Part shown: positions 1-11,483 of the stretch, in pieces | Numbering within the stretch: position 1 is the stretch's first letter | How the letters are laid out: every line of letters starts with the position of its first letter | DNA from: Diphasiastrum complanatum | Lineage: Eukaryota; Streptophyta; Lycopodiopsida; Lycopodiales; Lycopodiaceae | Direction of reading: 5' to 3' | Assembly: GCA_029204225.1 (NCBI GenBank) | Contig: CM055095.1 | Span: 9,704,243-9,764,242 of the forward strand | DNA length: 60,000 nt | Notes under the pieces: generated by a model | The model's input: the letters and a program-made list of their open reading frames with translations, nothing else | What the model was told of the DNA's origin: nothing | Database searches by the model: none | Made by a program: the position numbers and the translations under genes

Positions 1-518
1 GTAATCAGCTTTACTGCCATACTCCCCTTCCTTCCAAAATCAAAGCTTTCTATTCTCTCATACACCCCTAACTGCTTCTCACTGGAACAAGAAGCCTCAT
101 CAGTCCCAGCTTCAATGTCAGTGAGGCCATCCTCCGAACCGTGCTCATATGCCTCTTTGTCTTTGTCTCTTGCAATAAGGTCGCTGAGCGTTCGCCTAAG
201 CAGCTGCCCAGAAGAACCTATCTCATCCTGGATGTTTACCACCACCACCTCTTGGCTCCCATCCTCTTTTGTTTCAATGAGCTTTTGGCTCAGAGCTTCA
301 TCCAATTTGTTAAAGCTCCCACTTTGTGCCCCCTCTAACCGTTTGTAATCACCATTGCCGATCCCCATCAAGGCCTTCATGTCATTTGATTCATAGAGAG
401 GATTGGCTACCAAAAATGAAGGCACAGCCGAGGGAAAAACACGCCCAATTGATGCAAAGGCAGAAGTGGAGCTTCTGGGCTGTGTATCAGACTTATCATC
501 TGGATGTGGATCTCCCAT
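1..518 (-). CDS. N-terminal part of an unrecognised plant protein, runs off the window
   Basis: Read on the minus strand, a frame starts with ATG at 518-516 and stays open for about 172 codons to base 1, so the 3' part lies outside the window. An in-frame TAG lies seven codons upstream, which supports this start. The protein begins MGDPHPDDKSDTQPRSSTSA and is hydrophilic, rich in Ser, Asp, Glu and Lys. It has a short hydrophobic patch near residues 25-40 and a charged segment (LLRRTLSDLIARDKDKEAYE) near residue 110. No signal peptide, zinc finger or known catalytic motif is visible. Codon use and composition look like a real gene, unlike the repeats further right. I do not recognise the family. 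It may be exon 1 of a longer gene. Real coding seems likely from the long open frame; function is unknown. Confidence 0.55.
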   Translation of the reverse strand, partial: MGDPHPDDKSDTQPRSSTSAFASIGRVFPSAVPSFLVANPLYESNDMKALMGIGNGDYKRLEGAQSGSFNKLDEALSQKLIETKEDGSQEVVVVNIQDEIGSSGQLLRRTLSDLIARDKDKEAYEHGSEDGLTDIEAGTDEASCSSEKQLGVYERIESFDFGRKGSMAVKLI

Positions 519-1117
519 GCAGATGCCAGATACAAGCTACAGGAGCAATACGCACAAATACACACTCATGAGACAACAACCCATTCTACCAGTTCCATTC
601 CAGAACTGATATTCATCCTCACTGGCTTTTTCAGCTACAGCTCCCAGCAGCTACATACATGGCCCACCCAACCCACTCGTACAGAATTCTTTCAGCTCAT
701 GAAAGCAAACCCACAAAACACATACCCATAATTTCTGTTTTTGCAATGCTGCTGGTGCTGCAGCCACCACCATGTAAGTAGAAGAAGCTCCACCTTGTGT
801 TGCAGTATGTGGCTTGTGATCTCTCTTGTGCAGCCAACGTTGCTACAATCCCACAAACGATGTGTGCTCGCCAGCTGCATAATGCCCCCCTTAATCCTAT
901 TACCTTTCAGGTCGCCTCTTTTCTTCTTTGGCTGATGCTGCTGCATGGATCTACACGCCCAGGCTCTCCCCAAAGTTTTGTCTTCATGCCTTAGTTCTAT
1001 TGTATTATTACGTGCTTACATGGGTTTAAGTTATAATTACATAATTGGTGTTTCGGCTCATAGTGAATAGGTGGCAGATTTTAATTGGATCTGACCACAA
1101 ATGTTTAAACTCATATT
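519..1117 (-). promoter_or_regulatory. Upstream region of the minus-strand gene at 1-518
   Basis: This stretch lies directly upstream of the start at 518. It holds a 93-codon minus-strand frame (973-692) beginning MGRAWACRSMQQHQPKKKRG, with no recognisable domain; it could be an upstream ORF in a 5' leader or chance. No clear TATA box or other defined element was identified, so the promoter label is positional only. Confidence 0.2.
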
Positions 1118-1149
1118 AGTTTGGGACTTTCAATTGAAAGTCCCAAACT
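1118..1149. repeat. Perfect 32-bp palindrome
   Basis: The two halves of 1118-1149 are exact reverse complements with no spacer, centred on CAATTG. The symmetry stops at both ends. The flanks show no obvious terminal repeat or target duplication, so it is not clearly a transposon end. It could be the remnant of a foldback element. Confidence 0.7.
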
Positions 1150-2750
1150 TCAATTATGCCCGTTAGCAGGCTTGAGCAGACCTGCTACCTAGTAGCACGT
1201 AGACTTCAATGCATCTCGCCGCAGGGTGGTTTCGTGCATGAAGGGTGTATGCTACAGCCGATAGCGTGCCTGCTCATGCCGCTACCTAGTCCATGCTACA
1301 TAGGGAAGAACCCAAAAGACCAATTATTTTCTCCCTACACATTTGCTATATAATACATAGTAAAGGAAAGTTCAATGACAACACAATGTTCTTTTCATTC
1401 CTCTATTTAATAGTGTTACATATTGCATTATAAGAACCCAAAAGGCAACAACAATGTTGTGGCATACCACAAATGTCTTGCCATCATCATCATGTTTTGT
1501 GTTTGTTTAATGCATGGAATAAATTCATTTTATTGGGCGTGTTTTTTTTTTTACCAAGGATATTTGACCTCACACAACAAATCATATTCTTGCCCTTAAA
1601 TTCTAACTTAGTGGTTGACATATTCTTTCGTCACCTCAAAATTTTATTACAAATTGTGTGAAATGGGTAACAATATTGCAAAACAAAGGTTAGCTAAAAT
1701 TTTATCAAATGGTGCAATCTAGAACATGTATTAAACGTCATTTATGATTGACATTTTTAGATAGTAATTGGCTAACCAGAGGGTTTATGCACAATGTAGA
1801 GTTTACAAGATAATGCTAAACTGTTTAGGGTAAACTATATTGTCTACTGGCATGACAATGAACAATTATTGTACATAGTAGCATTTTCGAACGATGACAT
1901 AGTCTGTATTGGATTCAGCAGAGAAAGAGCTCTATTTTGAGTGGTACCGTTCGACATTTGAAAGTGGCGACAGTCAAAAGTGTCGAGGTTGTCGAGTCGA
2001 GTCGATGGAAAATCATCGAACTCGAATATTCATTGTGGAGTCGACTTTTGCTCTACTTCGAATAATCGTGATCGAACTCAAACTTTTGCTCTACTTCGAA
2101 TAATCGTGTATTTCTGTAGACTATTCAAATATGCATGTAAAATTGTAGATTGTCTCGAATAATAGTTCATTTTTATAGATTGCTTGTGGAGAGTGGATAT
2201 TTACATTGTACAAGAGTACTCAGAAGATGAATTTAGGTGAGTAGGTGTAATATTAAACTCCAACAAGTGTAATATCTCTCATGGACAAGTTGAATGGAGA
2301 TTTTGAGATCAACAACTTAATAGTTGTCCTTCGTAATTAGCTCAGTCTATGACCATTGGCAAGAGAAACATGGGCTGAAGAGAAATTTGACATCAATCGA
2401 GCCATCATAGTGGAAAGAGAAATTTGACATGATCTTACATATGTGCAGTTATGCTACCAATCACCATAAATTATCAAGCACCCATAGGCTAGTCAAAAAG
2501 ACAATGTATTCAAGGCAGACTAAAAGTGTGTATGTATTCTCTCTTCACTATAACTACTATATACATAGAGATTTTCTTCTTGGGGTAGTCCTACATGGCA
2601 AGACTACCACCTATGGGACCAAGTCTTGACACATGTGCCACTATGCGGCACATATATAACATACTGAAATTTATGACAAGGACGTGTGTACACTGTCAGA
2701 AAAGGAAAGTACTATACTGACAGATTTCTATCGTTGTAGTAAATTTGAGC
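1150..2750. other. AT-rich stretch without a recognisable gene
   Basis: Only short frames of 60-66 codons occur here, with no domain similarity that I can see. A duplicated segment ending in tttgctctacttcgaataat occurs at about 2044 and 2083, a local 39-bp tandem repeat. The right edge may be LTR sequence belonging to the copia tail at 2755-3010. Confidence 0.4.
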
Positions 2751-2754
2751 TTTC

Positions 2755-3010
2755 GATTCCAATATTCTCCTTAAAACTTAAGTTTACTCTCAATGTTACA
2801 AACAGAAAGCTTATTTCTAAATATCTCAAACTTGTTCTTACTCAATGGTTTTGTAAGAATATTAGCCATCTGATCTATAGTACTATTTTTCCATAACACA
2901 TACATATTATCAATTGAGTCATCGAATGAAAATCGGGATGTTGCATTGAATGTGGATCAGTAGGATACAATGTTTCTAATGACCATAAATCTAAATGCTT
3001 TAGCTTTGCC
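2755..3010 (-). pseudogene. Ty1/copia RNase H C-terminal remnant
   Basis: On the minus strand around 2905-2760 the frame reads DQMANILTKPLSKNKFEIFR, the characteristic end of copia polyproteins (usual form ..ADIFTKAL....F..IR.KL). It is followed by a stop and a purine-rich GGAGAATATTGG, where the polypurine tract and 3' LTR would begin. Just upstream a degraded segment resembles the preceding copia RNase H region (KAFRFMVIRNIV, usual form KHIDIRYHFIRD). Stops and frame changes separate the parts, so it is a dead fragment. No matching 5' half of this element was found nearby. Confidence 0.6.
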
Positions 3011-3123
3011 TCCCTATAATGGATCGTATCAGAAGTGGATAATTTTGATTCTTTTGAATTCCTTGTCCTAAGTAGAGCATAATCTGGTGAAAGATCCATA
3101 TGAAGATCATACGGATTAGTCAT

Positions 3124-5390
3124 CAGTTAAAAATAGTAATAAACAACATGATGACAAACAATAGAAATAAGATGATCAGTTTCAAAATATAAAATAAGAT
3201 CAAACCACTCATATGAATATATGAATATGACATATGTAGAAATGGCGTTAAACACGTGTTTGATCTTGGAAATGGAGATGGTGTCAAGCAAATGTTCATT
3301 TTTGAAAATGGTGGTAGCCTTATTTTTTAAATGTCCAAATGTTTTTCAATTTTTGAATGTTCGAAACTATTGGAAGAGAATATTGTGCCGTTTCAAGAAC
3401 AATAATATATCGCGCGGATTCCGATGTGGGCGTCTGACGGATTTCGCGAAATTTATAATTCGTCACATTTCGACGGGTCGAATTTTGACGTCCAAGTAAA
3501 AATTTTCAAATTGGACGTTCGGCACCTCATGCTGTGTACTATGATGATATCTATCCACACTCCAAATGTAGCCCGCCTCTTCTTGAAATTGAACCTTGAC
3601 AATTATTGACAAGCTAGCCCCCCACATATTCTCTCCATCGAGAATGGTTGAGATAGTTGGTCACTCCTTGAGGCTTGAATCCTTAGACAATGAAGACGGG
3701 AAGAAAAGTTGGCATCTAGAAGTGTAACAATGAGGAATGAATAATCCAATCAAAATTTGCTAGAGGCAAGAGAGGTCACAATGTCAATGCCTCATCCATT
3801 TTGTAGTAGTGATGATAATATCATATGTTTACATGCAATCTTGCTGTACTTTGAAAAAAGTTACTATATGATTCAAATTTTAAGTGCACCATGTTAGCTC
3901 CTCAACTATAAGCCTCCCTTTGCAAAAGATTGTGCAAACTCCAAACTAGTTAGAGCTTTGAAGCTTAACACAACCTTCACTTTAAATGAAAGTATACATA
4001 TTATTTTACCATACTACAATGGGAGTGTATTTGGCACCACCATCACTATTGTGAGAAATAGACATCCACCCAACCAAACCCAGCAAGAGTCGTGACTTCT
4101 TGAGGTGGATTACTTCAAATTGACAAGGTTGTTTTACAGATAGCTTTTGTACTTCATGGTTTTTGGGGATTTTTACAATAGGCTGATTCTTCTGGAAAAG
4201 AAATCTGATCTGACAAGGATGCAGAGTAGAAAGGTAGGGAGGATCTCCAAGTCACCTTTCCAGCAGGTGCCTGGTGCATTCACCGATGCACGATCACATC
4301 CTGTTATACCTCATTAAACATTCCTCACTCTAGTACTTTTCCATTGGAACTTCCCAAGGGAAACAAAATTCATTTAGCAGCTCCCCAGCTGCCAAATTTA
4401 AGTGCATGAAGTATAAGAGTATTAATTATTAGGCGAGAGTCACGTTTGTTTGTAGTGGAACTGGAAGCTCTAGGATGTACGATGCCGATGAGACAGATGA
4501 GTCTTGTATAGTGCGGAGGGCGTCAGCCGTCGCTTCCTAGCTGGTGTGGTCACATGTCCCAATGCCCATGGGAAAGTGGAAATATGAAACCGTACACTAG
4601 ATCTTGGGAATATAGTTAATTTAAGGTGGCACGATGGACCATGTCTTCAACGTGCTGCACGCCTTGTCAACTTTGACAACTTCATGTGACATGAGTTCTC
4701 CTATAATTTCCTATAGTCTAAGTTCATCTATAGGTTTTGGAAAATTGATCCCTCCAGAATCTTAAGATTTATGAGAATACTCTCAAGAATCTTACAATCA
4801 AGAGAAGATAGTCTCAAAAATTCATGACACTCTTGGGAAAATAAGGTGCGAAATATAGCAAAAGTTTGAAGTGTCGAGAGACACTATCTAACGACTATCA
4901 TGTTTGATGCGAAAGACTAGTGAAAGAAGAGCACCATCTTTAGAATCATTTGTCACAACAAAGCCAATCGATTAATCGATGAGCCACTAGGTGTCTTACA
5001 CAACCATAGTTACAGAATTTAAAGGCGTCAAAGACAGCCGTGATTCTGCACTTAGACTCAGTCGACAAGACACACAAGGAGAATAAGGAGTATTTGATTC
5101 ACAAAATTTCAAGATACAAAATGATTGGTTTGTTATTTTATCAACAACAAATTTAACATTAAGCAATCAACGATGAGCATCAGCGTCGAGCTAGTCCCCA
5201 ACGTTGAGCAGTTAGCGGTTCAGACTTTTAGCAAAGCATATGTCATCATCGAGCATGCCAGTCGCTCTAGCAATAAGGAGTCTAAAAAACTGCACAATGT
5301 TTGGGCCCGGACTCTTTTCAATGCCGCACGCAGTTGTCACTTGTCACTAGTGTTCAAAATCTAGATCATGTCACAAATGACCACTATGGA
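3124..5390. other. Non-coding stretch, no recognisable feature
   Basis: The longest frames are 92 codons or fewer with no known motif. A GC-richer patch with several CG dinucleotides lies near 3410-3490. I see no LTR, tRNA or coding domain that I can support. Confidence 0.4.
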
Positions 5391-5402
5391 AACCTATGCT
5401 TC

Positions 5403-6058
5403 ATTGACACGTTGCCAATAACCTAAAGACTATTAAAGGCATTATTGTACTATTATTATTTTGACAAATAATAAGAATACAATGACGCCTTTAATGATAA
5501 TAATACAATGATGCCTTTAATACATGCTACCAATAACCTAAAGTTGTCATTGGAGTTTAGTGAGGAAGGTTAAATAATATTTTTTTTCATATGTGTTTTA
5601 TGAATGGTTTGCAGAATTAGTCTTCTTCACATTCTAAATAGAATTTGCATGCTACATGTAGAAACTAATTGACATGCATATGCATGATAACAACATGGAC
5701 ATTGCATAGTATTAAAATTAAGGCATTGTCACAAAAAAGTATCAAAATTAAAGGCATTGTCACACATTACAATGCAATAGTATTTGTCAAAATAATAATA
5801 ATACAATGATGACTTTAATAGACTTTAGGTTATTGGCAGCAAGCCAATGAAGCATAGGTTGAATTTAATTCAATGAAGCATAGGTTTTATTAGACTTTAG
5901 GTTATTGGCAGCGTGTCAATTTGTCACAATGGTTAATACAAATTTCATTATTGACACGCTACCAATAACCTAAAGTCTATTAAAGGCATCATTGTATTAT
6001 TATTATTTTGACAAATACTATTGCACTGTAATGTAACAATATGGACATTGCATAGTAT
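5403..6058. repeat. Nested MITE-like inverted repeats
   Basis: The arm 5766-5842 and the arm 5958-6034 are about 76 bp long and are reverse complements with only about three mismatches, separated by about 115 bp. Further copies of the same arm sequence (ccaataacctaaag, taaaggcatcattgtattat) lie at 5403-5480 and 5485-5540. A 23-bp direct repeat containing atggacattgcatagtat occurs at 5691-5713 and again at 6035-6058, bracketing the best inverted pair. No coding capacity is present. This fits a small foldback or MITE family with insertion into itself. The superfamily cannot be assigned. Confidence 0.65.
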
Positions 6059-8645
6059 CACCAACATTTGTGACACACAAAGATATCAGTTACAAATTCA
6101 TTTGAATGAATTCTAACCAGGAAATTAATAACCAGTATTAAGCAATTATTTACAGGGATTACTAAAATCCTAACTGCGAAATACATTTTCCGATCACACT
6201 TACTACCTCTGATGTCCACTCTTCTTCCCTCCTTAGAATTTTCAATTCCCTGAAAATCTATTTCAGCTAAGGTACCAAGAAGACGTAACGACATTAGTAA
6301 ATGTTTTTAAAAAAACTAATTACTGTAGGAAGAAAAAAATCCAAAACAATTTCATTTCTATCCTATACCTGGGCTGAATATAATTCACTATAGGATTTTA
6401 CTGGAAATGAAATCAGTTATGTAATTCCTATATTACAAATTTTCCAATAAAATTGGACTGTTTTTTCTTTTTATTGCCTGGTTTGGCATTACTCCATTAA
6501 TATTGACAAAACCTATCCAAACATAGAATATAAAATTACATGAATGGAAATCCCACCAATAGGATTTCAGTAATTCTTGAACCGTATCTTGTCAAATTTA
6601 CTGACTAGATAAAGAATACTATTGCCACTCATCCAATCTGGTTATTTCATATTGTCTGACGATTTTAATTCAAATTTAACGAGTTTTTTGCACAAACATT
6701 CACTTGACTGATTTCTATCGATACATCGATTAGAAAACTACCAGACAAGTAACTGATTTCAAATTTTAACCAATTTGAAATTCAAAAAGAAAAAAAATCA
6801 AATTTTAACTTTCAATCTGGGAGTTCAACTCCAAAGTTAAAAAATGACAGCACGGTAAAAACTTTGTGCAATTCATTGCGGTTCTTTCTGTCAATTTTAA
6901 CTTATCTATCACTGGGAAATAATTTAGATTTAGTGAAAACAATGTGATCAACTTCTGACTAATAAACTCAGTTTAATCAATTCACTAATCTAAACTGATT
7001 CCATAGATAATGAAACAATGACCAAAATTTTGATTTTTTTTGGAAAAACTCAAAATTTGCTTTATTTTACGTAATTCGAAAATTCTGACGAAAATATTGT
7101 TAGTTTAAAAAAGCAATCAGAATCGAAAAAATCAAAACACTGTCCAATTCCTAATGTAACTAACTCAATGTCAAACTGACATGCAAAGCACACTACATTA
7201 GTCATAAATGTCATTACAGAATTTTTTACGTAAACTTCAGTTTTGCGGAATTTGTTAGCCATTAACACAGATTTGTGATCCAACTGTTAGAGCACATGCG
7301 TATGACCAGTCAAATCGATTGTAAATCCCTCATGCATGTCAGAATAACTCTGAGAATCAACATGCAACTAATCCATGCAAACACAGTACTACAAATTAGG
7401 GAAATGACTGGCATGCAATCAGAACAATTCCCAAATTTTGCCAATTCTACTCACAAAACTACAAAACTTCAGATGATCATAACTTTGGCTACAGGACACC
7501 AAATTGGGTGTTGTAAAGCTCAGTACAGAGGGAGACCAAGTGAACAAGATGCTTGCCACATCATCCTGCCACCCAGACTTCATAGGTGCGAGATCAGAGT
7601 GTCTGAAAAATTATAGTAGAGCGCACTTCCACACGAAGGAATCATGCAAAAACGTGCAAACACTTTCCCAAGCTCAAAATTGATGCTACCAACCGTCTTA
7701 AACCATCAATTAGACTTCCATGAAGCATTCATCCTGATCCTAAGATGCAGTATAGGCTGAGAACGAAGATTTCTTGATTTGTAGAAGTCAAAATAGCTTC
7801 AAACTTGATGGAGATGGTGCATAAGCCACTGGCCATCAATTCACAGGTCTAATAGCTTGCTGGGAAGGTCAAAGGAATGCTAATCATGCTGTAATTAATT
7901 CCATAATGATCTCCCAATGGATCTGGAGAGATCCATCTCCCAAAAATCACCAAAAATGGTCATTTTTTTGAATTTTTTTGACTTCCTACAAGCTCAATTA
8001 CTGGAATTCTTGGCTCCAATTTCAAGGAAACCTTCAAAAGACTTTGTTCCACCATTATACAAGCTCTACATGGTGTTTTACAGCCACCTACTATCCAACT
8101 TTATGAAAAAACAAGCAAAAATGATGATTTTTGGCTATTTTCCGATTTTTTCATCACCATAAAGTGGAAATTTATGACCTACAACTCTTTCTCTAACACA
8201 TGCAAACCAATTTACAGAATTACAACCATCTAATTGATCTGATCTTGCTGGATTTTGGTTCTTACTATCTATTTTGTGCCAAAAAACATGAAAAACCAAG
8301 CAATTTTGACCAAAACATAGCCTAGAATCATAAATCATTGGAGAGAACTGGCATGCATCATTAATTTCATCATCAATGAACCCTAAAATGAAAGTACACT
8401 TGCTGGAAAATTCATATCTACCAAAGATTTGATCTACACATGAAAAAGCTCCAAAAAAAACATCACAAATTGGCCTTCAAGGACAATTCTCCATAAAACT
8501 ACAAAGAATCCCAAGAGTAATGGATCTTAGCAACATGCAAATTGAAACTGGGATAGTACACCCACTTGCAACCTTGCTATCCACCTTGGAAGAGAATTCC
8601 CATGGATCCAATCCAAAACTTCGACGACCAATCTTCGTAAGCCTT
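6059..8645. other. AT-rich stretch, possibly internal part of a non-coding retrotransposon
   Basis: No coding domain is recognisable; the longest frame is 113 codons (7275-7616) without a motif. The stretch ends at a tRNA-Met-type primer site on the minus strand at 8657-8646. Sequence to its left could therefore be the internal region of a large non-coding LTR element, but no second LTR was found to prove it. Confidence 0.3.
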
Positions 8646-8657
8646 GCTCTGATACCA
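8646..8657 (-). other. Retrotransposon primer-binding site (tRNA-Met type)
   Basis: The minus strand reads TGGTATCAGAGC, the classic plant LTR-retrotransposon primer site matching initiator tRNA-Met. It implies an LTR at higher coordinates (starting about 8659) and internal sequence at lower coordinates. The LTR end is not obvious, and no gag frame follows. Confidence 0.5.
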
Positions 8658-9164
8658 CTATAAAGGAAGCTCCCTAAGATCCTGCTTACAAGACAAAACA
8701 CAATGGAAAACACACTATGGAGCAACCACCCAACCAAGTAGAAGCAACCAATCAACTCTAGAAGCTTAACCCCCAAGCCAAGGAACAAGAGACATGAGTG
8801 TAGAGTGAAACCCTGGCAATGAATCCATGATCACAATGAGGAGTAGGGTGAGTCTGGCCTCTTCTTATAGAGCCATAAGCATCCTGGGCACATAGTCGTG
8901 CATAGCCCTAAGTTTCCTATACATAGATTCACCTAGAATAGAGTCCAATGCATGGACCAACTATTCATAGAATTGCTATTGATAACTCTACACATGCATA
9001 CACTGTCTCATACCTTGTCTAAACTCCATTTAGTGTGTTCTGGGCCTCACAAGGATATTTGTTACTTTCGGGTCACATGCAGTATGACATGGCATAACTA
9101 ACAACTTGATTTACTAGAGTACTGTGTATCCAAGACTAGCAGTATACTGAATCCTACTTACTGG

Positions 9165-9359
9165 TCATGGACATAACACCTTGCCATCCTTGGTTTCCCA
9201 AGCTGGGAGCTGTTCGGGTTCTGCCAGTCTGGCTATAGAACCGTTGACATATCCCCATAACTCTTTTTCAATCAAGATCATCCTCATTTTGAGCTTCCAC
9301 TTGTGAAAGTCATCTCTGTTGAATTTATTGATCAAACGGATCTCTGAGGTGCCTTCCAT
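9165..9359 (-). pseudogene. Ty1/copia gag N-terminus
   Basis: The minus-strand frame from the Met at 9359 begins MEGTSEIRLINKFNRDDFHK and continues with a W-x-x-K-M/R helix and ELWGYV, the usual start of plant copia gag (UBN2-type capsid). It stops after about 64 codons at 9165, far short of a full gag. The primer site and LTR lie immediately upstream in the expected order, so this is the 5' end of a truncated copy in minus orientation. Confidence 0.75.
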
Positions 9360-9441
9360 AGTGATCGAAATTATACACAAACAATTTAGAATAGCTTTTG
9401 GAAAAAAAAAAAACCTGGACTCTAGTAATTCACTGAACCAA

Positions 9442-9454
9442 GGCTCTGATACCA
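9442..9454 (-). other. Copia primer-binding site (tRNA-Met)
   Basis: The minus strand reads TGGTATCAGAGCC four bases after the LTR end at 9459. This matches the 3' end of initiator tRNA-Met and sits between LTR and gag as expected. Confidence 0.8.
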
Positions 9455-9458
9455 CTTC

Positions 9459-10033
9459 TGTTGGTGTATGATGTAAAATGTTTGGTCTACGATTGATTAC
9501 GACTGTAGCGGAACTGTGACGGAAGCAGAACACGAGAGATGATTATGATGTAAAATGATGTCTCTACCAACAGTAAGAAAAACAACGAAGACTATGAACA
9601 CAATAATAATTGTGATTTCAGGAACATGGATTGACTAGGGAACAAAATCAAAATCTTGTTATCCTTTTGGGTTATCAGAGTAGGAGTCTAAGACTACCGT
9701 AATAGAAGGATTGCGAAGCATTAGGCATCTTGGACAGCCATGCGATCCTCTGTCTCTGATAACCGTGTTTGTGTGCAAGAGAGTGAGAGAGACAATTGCA
9801 TTCAATCAAGAACGTAAGGATTGAATAGTAGCGAATCTTTATATATAAAAGAGAATCGGAACACAATACAATAGCGCTAATAAGCGCGTGCTCCTAATTA
9901 CAGACTCAAAACAGTAGCTACAGCTCTAGATCTCTCTCTTTTTGTGTAAAAATCTTTAACTCTAAGGAGCTAGTTACTAAAGACCTTTTGGTCATTTTGG
10001 TCACTCTGTATATACAGATTTTTTAACTCAACA
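9459..10033 (-). mobile_element. 5' LTR of a minus-strand copia element
   Basis: The segment is about 575 bp and is bounded by TGTTG at its left and CAACA at its right, the short inverted ends typical of LTRs. It lies directly upstream (minus orientation) of the primer site and gag. A TATA-like run (about 9838-9850) is placed as expected for the LTR promoter. The right boundary could be three bases further (CAACAACA). The partner LTR is not in the window. Confidence 0.65.
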
Positions 10034-11483
10034 ACACCTATCACTCCTTCTCTTCGCTCAGATACATATTTATAGCTGTCAGACTCTCTTAATTTATTGT
10101 AATTATAGTTTACAATATGATTAACAGCCGCTTAAACAAGATCCGTAGATCCATTATTGGAGTGTCATGAAGGAGGAGAAGTACAGAGTAATGTATCATC
10201 CATATGCGTCATAGTGCAAGGATGTAGGCTGTGATGGCGTAGTCTTTCCGCAATCGTTTGAACAACTGCTGGTCGTTCGATCAGCTGTTGATCGTTTGCT
10301 TTGTAGGTGATTGTTTGTTTCCTTTGTTGATAACCGTAAGTGATAACTTACGGAGCTAAAGGATGAGATGGGTCAACCATTGCTAGTTGACTTCGTAGAA
10401 ACTTGTAAATCGTCGTCGCTGGTCGACTTCGTTGATAATCATAAGTAGGTTGCTTACGTTTAAAATCGGTTGAGAAGAGTTGACTCTGGTCATAGCTTTC
10501 ATCGTAGGAGATCGTAAGAAGGTCACTTGCGGTGGTCGACGAAATTTTACTTTCGTTGCCATTGAAGATTCCGGGTTTGCGGTTTGTGGTTTGAGTCGTG
10601 CTTCTCCGTAAACATTGATTTAATGATTCTCTTCGGTCAGACCGTAATCTGGCGATGGCTTTGCGGTTCTACCTGATTCAACTTTGCATGTATTTGTAGA
10701 CTGATTCAGAGAGATAGAATTCTTGAGAGTAGAAGGAGGGCGAAGGGATGAGTAGGAAAAGATTAGAATTCCAACACATACAGGTGCTACAAGTTTATCT
10801 TCTATCTCATTCGACATTATAGTGACCAAGGAACAAAAACATCAAGAAAATGGGAACAAGAACAAGAATGGCACGATATATAATAAAAATATATTCTCAC
10901 ACGTCAAAACTTGAAATTGTATGGAATAGACCACTTTTTTTCCTCCTTAGTTTTCTGGTTTTGGGGTTGTGAACAAATTGACCAAGGAACACATTTCCAA
11001 CATGTTCCCATGTCTTTGGAATGTGTTCCCTGATCACATTCCCATGCATGTTTCCAGTTACCAATAGCAATCTAGAAACACATCGTACAACCATATTAGT
11101 GATGGAGATAATTATACCTAAGTGTGAAGTTCGAGTGAGCTTTGCTGAGCGAGCTTTTTCAAAATTGTGAGCAAGCTTGTGAGGTGGAGATTTCTTTATA
11201 GAATATTGTAAAATGAAAAAGTTATCTCTCATGACATATTCTTATGTTGTGATGCTTGTTTCATTATTTTATCTTCATTTTGAATATGTTTCAAGTACTA
11301 TTTATATATTTCAGGTATATCATTTGATAAACATTAATATTAATGTGCAATTTTGGCTTTGGGAATATATCACAAAACAGAACCAAGACTCTTAAATCCA
11401 TATTGTTAACAAAAATAACTATATCATATAATAATGTCTTGATGTCATGGAATTATCTAAAATAACTCAACACAAATATCTTT
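10034..11483. other. Stretch without a supported gene
   Basis: Several frames of 60-111 codons occur, including a minus frame at 10829-10620, but none shows a recognisable domain. Sequence at 10200-10600 repeatedly carries short cgt-gat-cgt type words and could be low-complexity leader or spacer of a retroelement. Confidence 0.3.

Noticed and set aside
7275-7616. 113-codon plus frame
   Set aside because: No motif, Met/Ile/Thr-rich composition as expected from AT-rich non-coding DNA.
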